Of a stretch of DNA of 64,000 nt, positions 18,541 through 28,221 are shown one piece after another. The stretch lies in assembly GCA_017960525.1 (NCBI GenBank), contig JAGCZA010000142.1, forward strand, positions 46,222-110,221. The letters are read 5' to 3'. Each line of letters starts with the position of its first letter. Position 1 is the first letter of the stretch. The notes below the pieces were generated by a model. It saw nothing but the letters and a program-made list of their open reading frames with translations, ran no database searches and had not been told where the DNA came from. A program made the position numbers and the translations under genes. Source of the DNA: Prevotella sp. (GTDB lineage: Bacteria > Bacteroidota > Bacteroidia > Bacteroidales > Bacteroidaceae).

Positions 18541-18608
18541 AGTTTGGACGAACCAAACTCCTACTTTGGACGAACCAAACTCATAGTTTGGACGAACCAA
18601 ACTTCTGA
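18541..18608 (-). repeat. 22-bp-period palindrome array A (3 units)
   Basis: Three units start at 18543, 18565 and 18587, each exactly 22 bp: a constant 17-bp core (tttggacgaaccaaact) and a variable 5-bp spacer. With the two preceding bases the core forms AGTTTGG-5-CCAAACT, a 7-bp-arm palindrome. It lies upstream of the argF' operon promoter. Read in the direction of that promoter the core is tttggttcgtccaaact, identical to array B at proA. Confidence 0.9.
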
Positions 18609-18623
18609 GGGTGATAATCCGAT

Positions 18624-18673
18624 GAAAAAGCCCGGTCGCCATGCTCCCTTAGGAGGCAATGACAACCGGGCTT
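18624..18673 (-). terminator. Terminator of the lytic transglycosylase gene
   Basis: Arms AAGCCCGGT (18628-18636) and ACCGGGCTT (18665-18673) close a long, partly wobble-paired hairpin. On the minus strand it is followed by a T-run (18629-18625). It is 35 nt past the stop at 18709. Confidence 0.8.
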
Positions 18674-18708
18674 GTATGTGCGGTTAAATGAGTTGCATCT
18701 GATAATGC

Positions 18709-19143
18709 TTACTTCATTCGCTGCATCACTTTCCGGTAGTATCCGTTTGTAGCTCGCACGCTGTAGTTCGGCCCACCGTTCCAAGAGCGAATTGCTTTCT
18801 CTACGTCATTCGTCTTGTTGTAATGCGACTGAATCAGAAGGAACATCTCTTTCGACTTTGCCAGACTGAACCTGTCTTGCAGAGTGTAGCGCAGTTTGCT
18901 CTTTCGTCCACTCAGGATTTGGTTGCACTCCTTCACCAGAATGGGAGTAATCTGCATCGCGCCTGCCGAATTCCCACTCACGGCGCGTGGATTTCCTTCA
19001 CTCTCTACCAGTATGATGGCGTCTATTACATCCGACCAGTCAAACTGGGCTGAGCTTTCGCTTCTTTTGGCAGCCCCTGCACTGAGGGGCAACAGGGTAA
19101 GAATCGACAAGCTCAGACATACTTTCTTCACTAATCTTTTCAT
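18709..19143 (-). CDS. Small SLT-type lytic transglycosylase
   Basis: 144 residues with a signal peptide (MKRLVKKVCLSLSILTLLPL...). The fold signature of soluble lytic transglycosylases is visible: ILVESEGNPRAVSGNSAGAMQITP with the catalytic Glu in VESEGN, and AIRSWNGGPNYSVRATNGYYRKV near the end. It should cleave peptidoglycan in the periplasm. It is short compared with Slt70-type enzymes and is a single-domain form. It is a monocistronic unit with its own promoter and terminator. Confidence 0.82.
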   Translation of the reverse strand: MKRLVKKVCLSLSILTLLPLSAGAAKRSESSAQFDWSDVIDAIILVESEGNPRAVSGNSAGAMQITPILVKECNQILSGRKSKLRYTLQDRFSLAKSKEMFLLIQSHYNKTNDVEKAIRSWNGGPNYSVRATNGYYRKVMQRMK

Positions 19144-19244
19144 ATACTCTATGTTGTCGGGGCTTTGCCAAAGGCCCCTGGGTTAATGCTTTCTCTATGT
19201 CAGCCTCTCGTCACGAGGAGGCGGCGATTTTCTCAAATCGGGTG

Positions 19245-19276
19245 CAAAGGTACGCACTTTTGACCATTCCACCAAA
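19245..19276 (-). promoter_or_regulatory. Promoter of the lytic transglycosylase gene
   Basis: On the minus strand: TTTG (19276-19273), 20 nt, TACCTTTG (19252-19245). The leader to the ATG at 19143 is about 95 nt. Confidence 0.8.
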
Positions 19277-19350
19277 TGTTTTTTACTTTTTTAGCCTTTC
19301 TGTGTGCGCACACTTAATAAATGTCAAGAACATAAAAAGTGTCGGACACG

Positions 19351-19382
19351 TTTGGATGTTTCATATTTTTTTAGTACCTTTG
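19351..19382 (+). promoter_or_regulatory. Promoter of the AICAR formyltransferase-cysS operon
   Basis: TTTG (19351-19354), 20 nt, TACCTTTG (19375-19382); the ATG at 19418 follows about 28 nt after the expected transcription start. Confidence 0.85.
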
Positions 19383-19417
19383 CACCCTCCAAAAGCAAAA
19401 ACAGTATACATATTAAT

Positions 19418-20608
19418 ATGAAAGAACTGGCATTGAAGTACGGATGCAATCCGAATCAGAAGCCCTCGCGCATCTATATGGCCGACGGCTCAGAGTTACC
19501 TATCGAAGTGCTGAACGGCCGCCCTGGCTACATCAATCTGCTCGACGCGCTCAACTCATGGCAGTTGGTCCGCGAACTGAGACGGGCCACGGGTTTGCCC
19601 TCTGCCGCCTCGTTCAAGCACGTGAGTCCTGCTGGCGCCGCCGTGGGCCTGCCGTTGAGCGACACGCTGAAGCACATCTGCTTCGTGGCCGACATTGAGG
19701 GTCTGGACGAGAGTCCCATTGCCTGTGCCTACGCCCGTGCCCGTGGGGCCGACCGTATGTCAAGTTACGGTGACTTCATCGCCCTGAGCGACACTTGCGA
19801 CGCTACGACCGCCCTCATCATCAAGCGCGAAGTGAGCGACGGCATTATCGCCCCCGACTATACCGATGAGGCTCTGCAAATCCTGCGCGAGAAGCGCAAG
19901 GGCACCTATTGCGTCATCAAGATTGACCCCGACTATCGCCCTGCGCCGATAGAGACCAAGCAGGTGTTCGGCATCAGTTTCGAGCAGGGGCGCAACGAAA
20001 TTGCCCTTGACGACCCTGCACTCTTCGAGAATGTGCCCACGCAGAACAAGGCGTTCACCCAAGAGGCACGCCGCGACCTGATGATAGCCCTCATCACGCT
20101 GAAGTACACCCAGTCGAACTCCGTGTGCTACGTGAAGGACGGCCAGGCCATCGGCATCGGAGCCGGGCAGCAGAGCCGTATTCATTGTACCCGACTGGCC
20201 GGACAGAAGGCTGACACGTGGTGGTTGCGCCAGCATCCGAAGGTGATGGCTTTGCCCTTCCTGCCCGGTATCAGGCGTGCCGACCGCGACAATACCATCG
20301 ACATCTACCTCTCGGAAGAGGAGCGCGACGATGTGCTACGCGACGGCGCTTGGCAGCAGTTCTTTACTGAGCAGCCGCAAGTGCTCACTTTGCAGGAGAA
20401 GCACGAGTGGATTGCCCGCAATACGGGCGTGAGCCTGGGCAGCGATGCCTTCTTCCCCTTTGGCGACAACATCGAGCGTGCCCACAAGAGCGGCGTGCAA
20501 TTTATTGCCCAGGCCGGCGGTTCCGTGCGCGACGACCACGTCATTATGACTTGCGACAAGTATGGCATTGCTATGGCCTTCACAGGCGTCAGGTTGTTCC
20601 ACCATTAA
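19418..20608 (+). CDS. Phosphoribosylaminoimidazolecarboxamide formyltransferase (PurH C-terminal type)
   Basis: 396 residues from the ATG after the promoter. The start KYGCNPNQKPSRIY and later GIGAGQQSRIHCTRLAGQKA, GSDAFFPFGDNIERAHKSGV and FIAQAGGSVRDD are hallmarks of the AICAR transformylase domain of PurH. There is no N-terminal IMP cyclohydrolase domain, so this is the stand-alone transformylase seen in some Bacteroidetes, making FAICAR in purine synthesis from 10-formyl-THF. fhs, which makes 10-formyl-THF, is in the same window at 28222. Confidence 0.88.
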   Translation: MKELALKYGCNPNQKPSRIYMADGSELPIEVLNGRPGYINLLDALNSWQLVRELRRATGLPSAASFKHVSPAGAAVGLPLSDTLKHICFVADIEGLDESPIACAYARARGADRMSSYGDFIALSDTCDATTALIIKREVSDGIIAPDYTDEALQILREKRKGTYCVIKIDPDYRPAPIETKQVFGISFEQGRNEIALDDPALFENVPTQNKAFTQEARRDLMIALITLKYTQSNSVCYVKDGQAIGIGAGQQSRIHCTRLAGQKADTWWLRQHPKVMALPFLPGIRRADRDNTIDIYLSEEERDDVLRDGAWQQFFTEQPQVLTLQEKHEWIARNTGVSLGSDAFFPFGDNIERAHKSGVQFIAQAGGSVRDDHVIMTCDKYGIAMAFTGVRLFHH

Positions 20609-20622
20609 TTATACAAGTAAAT

Positions 20623-20817
20623 ATGGACGACGATTTTCAGCACATCCTGGAGAATGGCATCTCCTTCGGGCGAGGCGGCGAGCGGGTGGACCCTAATGCC
20701 GGCAAGGTGAAGACCAAAGCCAAGAAGAAACAGTACATTACCGGTGCCCACGGAAGCGGCTCCGCCCGACAGAAGGCGAAGTACCGTGAGCAACGGGCAA
20801 ACAGAAAACATAAATAA
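20623..20817 (+). CDS. Small basic protein of unknown function
   Basis: 64 residues beginning [20 protein letters not shown], with an acidic start and a very basic end ([12 protein letters not shown]... [15 protein letters not shown]). The ATG at 20623 is 14 nt after the formyltransferase stop, and the stop is 10 nt before cysS, so it fits precisely within the operon. A reading from 20407 in this frame would overlap the preceding gene and is rejected. The tail suggests nucleic-acid or ribosome binding, but this is inference. Confidence 0.7.
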   Translation: MDDDFQHILENGISFGRGGERVDPNAGKVKTKAKKKQYITGAHGSGSARQKAKYREQRANRKHK

Positions 20818-20827
20818 GACAAAGACA

Positions 20828-22327
20828 ATGGAATCTAAACTCGTCATATACAACACATTGACGCGCCAGAAAGAGCGCTTCGAACCAATCAACGCCCCTC
20901 ACGTGGGTATGTATGTATGCGGCCCCACCGTCTACGGTGACCCGCATCTGGGCCACGCACGCCCAGCCATCACCTTCGACCTCTTGTTCCGCTATCTGCG
21001 CCATCTGGGCTACAAAGTGCGCTATGTGCGCAATATCACCGATGTGGGCCATCTGGAGCACGATGCTGACGAGGGCGAGGACAAGATTGCCAAGAAGGCA
21101 CGGCTGGAGCAGTTGGAGCCGATGGAGATAGCGCAATACTATACCAACCGCTATCATCAGGCAATGGAAGCCCTGGGTGTGCTGCCTCCCTCGATAGAGC
21201 CGCACGCCACAGGCCACATCATTGAGCAGCAGCAACTGGTTCGGCAAATTATGGACAACGGTTTTGCCTACGAGAGCAATGGTAGCATCTATTTTGATAT
21301 TGAGGCCTACAACCGCAAGCACCAGTATGGTGTGCTTTCTGGCCGCTCACTTGAAAACGTAAAAGACGCCAGCCGAGAACTGGACGGCGTGGGCGAGAAG
21401 CATAACCAGGCCGACTTCGCCCTGTGGAAGAAAGCCCAGCCTGAGCATATTATGCGCTGGCCGTCGCCCTGGAGCGACGGTTTCCCTGGTTGGCATTGCG
21501 AGTGCACCGCTATGGGCCGCAAGTACCTGGGTGAGCAATTCGACATTCACGGCGGCGGGATGGATCTCGTCTTCCCCCACCACGAGTGCGAGATTGCGCA
21601 GGCCGTGGCCTCGATGGGCCATCCGGCCGTGAAGTATTGGATGCACAATAATATGATTACCATCAATGGGCAGAAGATGGGCAAGAGTCTGGGCAACTTC
21701 ATCACCCTGGAGCAGTTCTTTACTGGCCAGCACGAATTGCTTTCGAAGCCCTATTCGCCTATGACCATCCGTTTCTTCATCCTCTCGGCCCATTATCGTG
21801 GCACTGTGGACTTCAGCGACGAGGCCCTGCAGGCCGCTGAGAAGGGACTGGAGAAACTTTCCGATGCCTTGGCCACGCTGGCAAGAATCGTGCCCTCGGA
21901 TAAGTGCGATGCCGAGACGGAGAAAATCGTGAAGGCACTCCGCCAGAAGTGCTACGACGCTATGAACGACGACTTGGCCACGCCGCAGGTGTTGAGCCAT
22001 CTGTTTGAGGCGTGCACGGTGGTGAACCGTCTGGCCGACCACAAGGCCACTATTTGCACCGACTGTCTGAAGGAACTGGCCGACACAATGCATCTCTTCG
22101 TCGAGGACATCCTGGGCCTTTCAACAAATGGTCAATGCTCAATGTTCAATGGGGATAATGGCCGTGAGGAGGCCTTCGGAAAGGTGGTCGATATGGTGCT
22201 GGAACTCCGTGCAAAAGCAAAGGCCCAGAAAGACTGGGCCACAAGCGATAAAATTCGTGATGAACTGGCTGCTCTCGGCTTCGAGGTGAAGGACACCAAG
22301 GACGGAGCCACCTGGAAGCTGCCTTGA
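20828..22327 (+). CDS. cysS: Cysteinyl-tRNA synthetase
   Basis: 499 residues from ATG 20828. It has the [16 protein letters not shown] (HIGH) motif with the zinc-binding Cys and the [14 protein letters not shown] (KMSKS-equivalent) motif. It charges tRNA-Cys. Near residues 432-443 there is an unusual stretch [13 protein letters not shown] encoded by a run of CAATG-type repeats (22125-22152), which looks like an in-frame repeat insertion in the C-terminal helical region. Third gene of the operon. Confidence 0.93.
   Translation: MESKLVIYNTLTRQKERFEPINAPHVGMYVCGPTVYGDPHLGHARPAITFDLLFRYLRHLGYKVRYVRNITDVGHLEHDADEGEDKIAKKARLEQLEPMEIAQYYTNRYHQAMEALGVLPPSIEPHATGHIIEQQQLVRQIMDNGFAYESNGSIYFDIEAYNRKHQYGVLSGRSLENVKDASRELDGVGEKHNQADFALWKKAQPEHIMRWPSPWSDGFPGWHCECTAMGRKYLGEQFDIHGGGMDLVFPHHECEIAQAVASMGHPAVKYWMHNNMITINGQKMGKSLGNFITLEQFFTGQHELLSKPYSPMTIRFFILSAHYRGTVDFSDEALQAAEKGLEKLSDALATLARIVPSDKCDAETEKIVKALRQKCYDAMNDDLATPQVLSHLFEACTVVNRLADHKATICTDCLKELADTMHLFVEDILGLSTNGQCSMFNGDNGREEAFGKVVDMVLELRAKAKAQKDWATSDKIRDELAALGFEVKDTKDGATWKLP
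22125..22152 (+). repeat. CAATG-type repeat inside cysS
   Basis: Four imperfect copies of a 7-8-nt unit (aatggtc, aatgctc, aatgttc, aatgg). Similar runs occur between genes (4052-4072) and inside the TolB-like gene (30567-30601). Confidence 0.7.
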
Positions 22328-22336
22328 GGCTGCCCG

Positions 22337-23218
22337 TTAGTGGTGGTGTCGGAACTCGCTGGGGGAAACTCCCAGATGTTTCCGCACGTAAGAACCGAAA
22401 TGCGACATGTTTGAGAAGCCCAACTTGGCCGATATTTCCTTAATGGTCAGGTTGGAGCTTTTCAGATAGAAGCGTATCTCCTCAGTAGTATATTGGATAA
22501 TCCAGTCGGATGCGGTCTTGTTGCTGTACTTCAGGCAGAGCATAGTCAGATATTTGGGCGTGATGGCCAGCTGTCCGGCATAGTAGGCAACGGGCTGGCG
22601 CTTGATGCTGCTGCTAGAGAGCATTGAGAGGAAACGGTTGAAGAGTACCTTGCCCTGCGACAGTTTGGGCTGCTCTTCAGTACTGCTCAAGTCTTCCAAG
22701 TGGAAGCAAAGCTCTAACAGGAAAGCGCGAATCAGAGCCAGCAGAATCTCTTTCGGTTCGCCCTGCCCTATGCTGTGCGTCTTCAGGCGGATGAGCGAAT
22801 AGTAGAGCGAAAACTCCTCGCGGTAAGTGTTCGACAGGTTAATGACATTCATCTGGTTCACATAGACGGCGTGATGCCAGATGTGAATCTTGTCGTGAAG
22901 AAGTCCCTGGATGATGTGGTCGGAAATGCTGATGACACGACATTCAAAATTGTCGTTGCTGCTCACACTCCAAGTCTTTACTGATGGGGGGCAAATCAGA
23001 ATTTCACCATCGGTAGCGTCGAAAGTGCGCTCATTGGCCTTGATGCGTGCGTGACCACCTGAACAGAGCATAATAAGATTGGTCATCGATTTTGGTGGGA
23101 ACAGACGGGAAAAGTCTTTCACCTTTTCGTATGCCAGAATGTCTCCTTCTGAATAATCTACCAAAAGGTTTCCGAAATCAATGAACCCTTTTACGTCTAG
23201 TTTGGTTGTATTGGACAT
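22337..23218 (-). CDS. AraC family transcriptional regulator
   Basis: About 293 residues from the ATG at 23218. The C-terminal third has two helix-turn-helix motifs of the AraC type: YAGQLAITPKYLTMLCLKYS and EISAKLGFSNMSHFGSYVRK with GVSPSEFRHH at the end. The N-terminal part is a cupin-like sensor region. It is transcribed divergently from the GH97 gene, so control of that gene is plausible. Nine nt separate its end from the convergent cysS. Confidence 0.88.
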   Translation of the reverse strand: MSNTTKLDVKGFIDFGNLLVDYSEGDILAYEKVKDFSRLFPPKSMTNLIMLCSGGHARIKANERTFDATDGEILICPPSVKTWSVSSNDNFECRVISISDHIIQGLLHDKIHIWHHAVYVNQMNVINLSNTYREEFSLYYSLIRLKTHSIGQGEPKEILLALIRAFLLELCFHLEDLSSTEEQPKLSQGKVLFNRFLSMLSSSSIKRQPVAYYAGQLAITPKYLTMLCLKYSNKTASDWIIQYTTEEIRFYLKSSNLTIKEISAKLGFSNMSHFGSYVRKHLGVSPSEFRHHH

Positions 23219-23290
23219 AAGCTTGTGGTTTTCTGGCCGCAAATTTCACCATTTTTTTTCAGATAACGATGTACAAATAAAGATAAATAA

Positions 23291-23324
23291 TGTCTATATT
23301 CACCAATAGTTCTTTTTATAGACA
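23291..23324. promoter_or_regulatory. Inverted repeat in AraC/GH97 divergent region
   Basis: TGTCTATA (23291-23298) and its exact complement TATAGACA (23317-23324), 18 nt apart. The position between a regulator and its likely target suggests an operator, but it is a single site found by eye. Confidence 0.35.
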
Positions 23325-23429
23325 ATAATGCGGAACTTTTGAACACAACCCGCTCTTGTTCTGCTCAGTTCCGATGTTTAGGAGAATGTGAAAAGAAATG
23401 TCGTTGATGTCAATTTTTCGGGCATTTCC

Positions 23430-23460
23430 TTTGCTGTTTGCTGAAATATTTGTACATTTG
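23430..23460 (+). promoter_or_regulatory. Promoter of the GH97 gene
   Basis: TTTG (23430-23433), 19 nt, TACATTTG (23453-23460), 27 nt before ATG 23488. Confidence 0.8.
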
Positions 23461-23487
23461 CAAACCAATTGACATAAAGACTGAAAT

Positions 23488-25455
23488 ATGAAGAAGACAA
23501 TCTTTTTACTGATTGCCCTACTGCCACTTATGTTGGCGGCACGCGAGGCCACCGTTGCTTCGCCAGACGGCAAACTCGTAGTAAACATCAACGACGACGG
23601 CGGACAGCCTACATACGCTCTCACTCTGGAGGGGCGGCAGATGCTGCTGCCATCGGCATTGGGCTTCACGGCCAACATCGGCGACTTCACCAAAGGCCTG
23701 AAAATCACCAATACTAAGGCCAGTCAGGTGGACCGCCAGTATGAGATGCGCCAGGTGAAACAGAGCCATTTCCACTATGTGGCCACGCTGCTCACCGTCG
23801 ATTTCGAGAATGCAAAGCAGCAGAAAATGTCGGTACAGTTCTCTGTGAGCAACAACGATGTGGCTATCCGCTACCTCATCCCCCGCCAGAAGGACGACAA
23901 CCCGAAAAGTGCCGTCATCGAGAGCGAGGCTACGGCCTTCCGTCTGCCTGACGGCACCACCAAGTTCCTTACGCCACAGAGTCTTCCAATGGTGGGCTGG
24001 GAGCGTACCAAACCCAGTTACGAAGAGGAGTACAGGGCCGACGCGCCGATGACCGAGAAATCGCGCTATGGTCAGGGTTATACGTTTCCCTGCCTGTTCA
24101 ACGAAGGTGGGGCTTGGGTCTTGATTTCTGAGACAGGCGTGTCGTCGGCCTATTGCGGCTCGCACCTCAGCGACTACGACCCGCAACGGGGCTACACCAT
24201 TGCCTATCCAATGGCGGGCGAGAACAACGGCAATGGTACTGCTACCGCAGGCATCCCCCTGCCAGGAGAGACCCCTTGGCGCACTATCACCGTGGGCACC
24301 ACGCTGAAGCCTATCGTCGAGACTACTGTACAGTACGATGTGGTGGAACCGCTTTACACTCTCAACCCTCAACTCTCAACTCTCAACCCATACGGCCGCT
24401 ACACCTGGTCGTGGCTTATCTGGCAAGATAATAGCATCAACTACGACGACCAAGTGAAGTTCATTGACCTGGCTTCGGCGATGGGCTTCGAACTGTGCTT
24501 GGTGGACAACTGGTGGGACCGTAACATTGGCCGCGAGCGCATAGCCGAACTGTCGCGCTATGCCCAGAAGAAGGGCGTGGGTTTGATGCTTTGGTACAAC
24601 AGCAATGGCTATGAGAACGATGCGCCCCAGACGCCGCGCCAGTGTATGAACACGCCGATGGCCCGCGACCGCGAGATGGCGTGGATGAAGTCGATCGGCG
24701 TGAAGGGCATCAAGGTGGACTTCTTCGGCGGCGACAAGCAGGAGACGATGAAACTCTACGAGGACATCCTCTTCGATGCCAACCGCTACGGCCTGCAGTG
24801 TATCTTCCATGGTTGCACGCTGCCCCGTGGATGGGAGCGTATGTATCCCAACTTTGTGGCCAGCGAGGCCGTGCTGGCCTCCGAGAACGTGTTCTTCTCC
24901 GACCACCACGCCCGTCAGGAGCCTTTTGAACTGACCATGCACCCCTTCTGCCGCAATGCTGTGGCCACGATGGACTGGGGTGGCGTGATTATGAACAAAT
25001 ATCTGTCGAAGGACAACCGCAGCCGCCACCAGCGTCAGACTACCGACGTGTTTGAGATAGCCACCGCCTTCACTAACCAGACGGCTATTCAGTGTGTGGC
25101 CATGCAGCCCAATAATCTTGACGAACTGCCGCAGGTGGAACTTGATTTCCTGAAAACCATCCCTACCATATGGGACGAGACACGGTTCATAGACGGCTAT
25201 CCCGGCCGTTATGTGTTGATAGCCCGCCGTCACGGCCAGCAGTGGTATGTGGCTGGGTTGAATGCTCAAAAGGAACCGCTTGTGCTGAACGTGGAACTGC
25301 CGATGTTCCCTGCCGGTACTGCCGTGAGCCAACTCATCGACGTGGCTGACAAGAAGGGCAACGTTACTGGAGCCGCCAAGCAGCCGCTAAAGATTGACAA
25401 GAAAGGAAAGGCAAAAATCACCATCCAGCCCAATGGCGGCATCGTAGTTTTCTGA
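23488..25455 (+). CDS. Glycoside hydrolase family 97 enzyme (alpha-glucosidase/galactosidase)
   Basis: 655 residues with a signal peptide (MKKTIFLLIALLPLMLAARE). It has the GH97 N-terminal beta-sandwich (to about residue 280), a TIM barrel and a C-terminal beta domain. In the barrel, GIKVDFFGGDKQE places Asp at about residue 411, where retaining GH97 alpha-galactosidases have their nucleophile, so a retaining mechanism is likely. It is a periplasmic or surface enzyme. An in-frame repeat (24358-24390) encodes LNPQLSTLNP just before the barrel. Likely regulator: the divergent AraC gene. Confidence 0.85.
   Translation: MKKTIFLLIALLPLMLAAREATVASPDGKLVVNINDDGGQPTYALTLEGRQMLLPSALGFTANIGDFTKGLKITNTKASQVDRQYEMRQVKQSHFHYVATLLTVDFENAKQQKMSVQFSVSNNDVAIRYLIPRQKDDNPKSAVIESEATAFRLPDGTTKFLTPQSLPMVGWERTKPSYEEEYRADAPMTEKSRYGQGYTFPCLFNEGGAWVLISETGVSSAYCGSHLSDYDPQRGYTIAYPMAGENNGNGTATAGIPLPGETPWRTITVGTTLKPIVETTVQYDVVEPLYTLNPQLSTLNPYGRYTWSWLIWQDNSINYDDQVKFIDLASAMGFELCLVDNWWDRNIGRERIAELSRYAQKKGVGLMLWYNSNGYENDAPQTPRQCMNTPMARDREMAWMKSIGVKGIKVDFFGGDKQETMKLYEDILFDANRYGLQCIFHGCTLPRGWERMYPNFVASEAVLASENVFFSDHHARQEPFELTMHPFCRNAVATMDWGGVIMNKYLSKDNRSRHQRQTTDVFEIATAFTNQTAIQCVAMQPNNLDELPQVELDFLKTIPTIWDETRFIDGYPGRYVLIARRHGQQWYVAGLNAQKEPLVLNVELPMFPAGTAVSQLIDVADKKGNVTGAAKQPLKIDKKGKAKITIQPNGGIVVF
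24358..24390 (+). repeat. CTCAACC-type repeat inside the GH97 gene
   Basis: Four copies of a 7-8-nt unit (ctcaacc, ctcaact, ctcaact, ctcaacc) in frame, encoding LNPQLSTLNP between the N-terminal domain and the barrel. Confidence 0.75.
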
Positions 25456-25458
25456 TGC

Positions 25459-27138
<1,680 letters not shown>

Positions 27139-27159
27139 TTTTCACTTATTACTTATCAC

Positions 27160-28059
27160 TTACCTCACGTCTGCTCCCCACATCAGTTTTTCGCGGAGTG
27201 TGGAGAAATAACTGGTGGAGCGGCGTGTCACCACCTTTTGCGTATAAGGGGCGCGGGCCAGTCGCAATGTGGCCCCTTCGGGCAACTTCTCGCTGCGGCC
27301 GTCGATGGCCACGAGGAAAGTGTGGCTGCGGCTGGTCACAGTCAGTTCTATCACCGCTGAATCAGGGATGACGATGGGCCGGATGTTCAGCGAGTGCCCA
27401 GCCACCGCCGTCATCAGCATCACGCCCGTGCGGGGTACGATGATGGGGCCGCCATTCGACAGCGAATAGGCCGTACTGCCCGTCGGTGTGGAGACGATGA
27501 GACCGTCGGCCTGATAGACGGCCAGATGTTCACCGTTGATGCTGGCGCGTATGCTAATCATCGAGGCCGTGTCGCGTTTCAGGATGGCTACGTCGTTCAG
27601 TGCGCAGTTGTAGCCGCTCAGTGTGCCGCCGCTGGTCTCCACGTGTATCAGCGCCCGCTCTTCCACCGAGTAGTCGCCGTTGAAGAGCGAGTCGATGCAC
27701 TCCTCCACATCGGCGGTGCTGGCGTTGGCCAGGAACCCCAGACGCCCCATGTTGATACCCACGATGGGTATTTGCTTGTCGCGCACGCGGCTGGCAGTCT
27801 TCAGCAGTGTGCCGTCGCCGCCCATAGAGATGGCGAAGTCGGCATCGAAGTGGCTGCCCGTAAACGTTGCCGTCTGCTCCACATTGGCCAGGCCGCTGGT
27901 CGCCAGAAACTCGCTGTATTCCTTGTCAATGGCGATATGGGCATTGTGGCTGCGCAGCGCATTGAGTACCTGGCGCACAGCTGCCGACTTTTCGTGCTGG
28001 TAGGTGTTGCCGAAGAGCGCAAAGCGCAGTGTCTCTTCGTTTTGGGTTGCGATGTTCAC
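27160..28059 (-). CDS. nadK: NAD kinase
   Basis: 299 residues from the GTG at 28059. It makes NADP from NAD in the cytoplasm. The signature ISMGGDGTLLKTA with the GGDG motif and the NMGRLGFLAN motif are present, as are GSTAYSLSNGGP and the later conserved PICPHS-like region (NIRPIVIPD). A longer reading from TTG 28095 overlaps the promoter -7 box, so the later start is preferred. Confidence 0.9.
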   Translation of the reverse strand: MNIATQNEETLRFALFGNTYQHEKSAAVRQVLNALRSHNAHIAIDKEYSEFLATSGLANVEQTATFTGSHFDADFAISMGGDGTLLKTASRVRDKQIPIVGINMGRLGFLANASTADVEECIDSLFNGDYSVEERALIHVETSGGTLSGYNCALNDVAILKRDTASMISIRASINGEHLAVYQADGLIVSTPTGSTAYSLSNGGPIIVPRTGVMLMTAVAGHSLNIRPIVIPDSAVIELTVTSRSHTFLVAIDGRSEKLPEGATLRLARAPYTQKVVTRRSTSYFSTLREKLMWGADVR

Positions 28060-28092
28060 TTTTTGAATGTTGTATTTGTTGCAATCTATTTG

Positions 28093-28124
28093 CAAAAGTA
28101 CAAATAATATATATATACGCCAAA
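28093..28124 (-). promoter_or_regulatory. Promoter of nadK and the ABC exporter
   Basis: On the minus strand: TTTG (28124-28121), 20 nt, TACTTTTG (28100-28093). It forces the nadK start downstream to 28059. Confidence 0.8.
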
Positions 28125-28158
28125 TTTTTCGTCCAAAAAGACATGTTTTTTCATTATT

Positions 28159-28191
28159 GTTGCGCTGTTTCAGAAAAAAAGCGTAATTTTG
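28159..28191 (+). promoter_or_regulatory. Promoter of fhs
   Basis: -7 element TAATTTTG (28184-28191) with a weaker -33 (GTTG, 28159-28162) 21 nt upstream. ATG of fhs is at 28222. Confidence 0.65.
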
Positions 28192-28221
28192 CGACCCAAA
28201 AGGAAAACTAACCCCAACGAG

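Noticed and set aside
18541-18608. CRISPR array
   Set aside because: The spacers are only 5 bp (7 bp in array C), the units are perfectly phased at 22 bp, and no cas gene is present.
18472-18687. 71-codon plus-strand frame over array A
   Set aside because: Built from the promoter, the repeat array and a terminator; no coding character.
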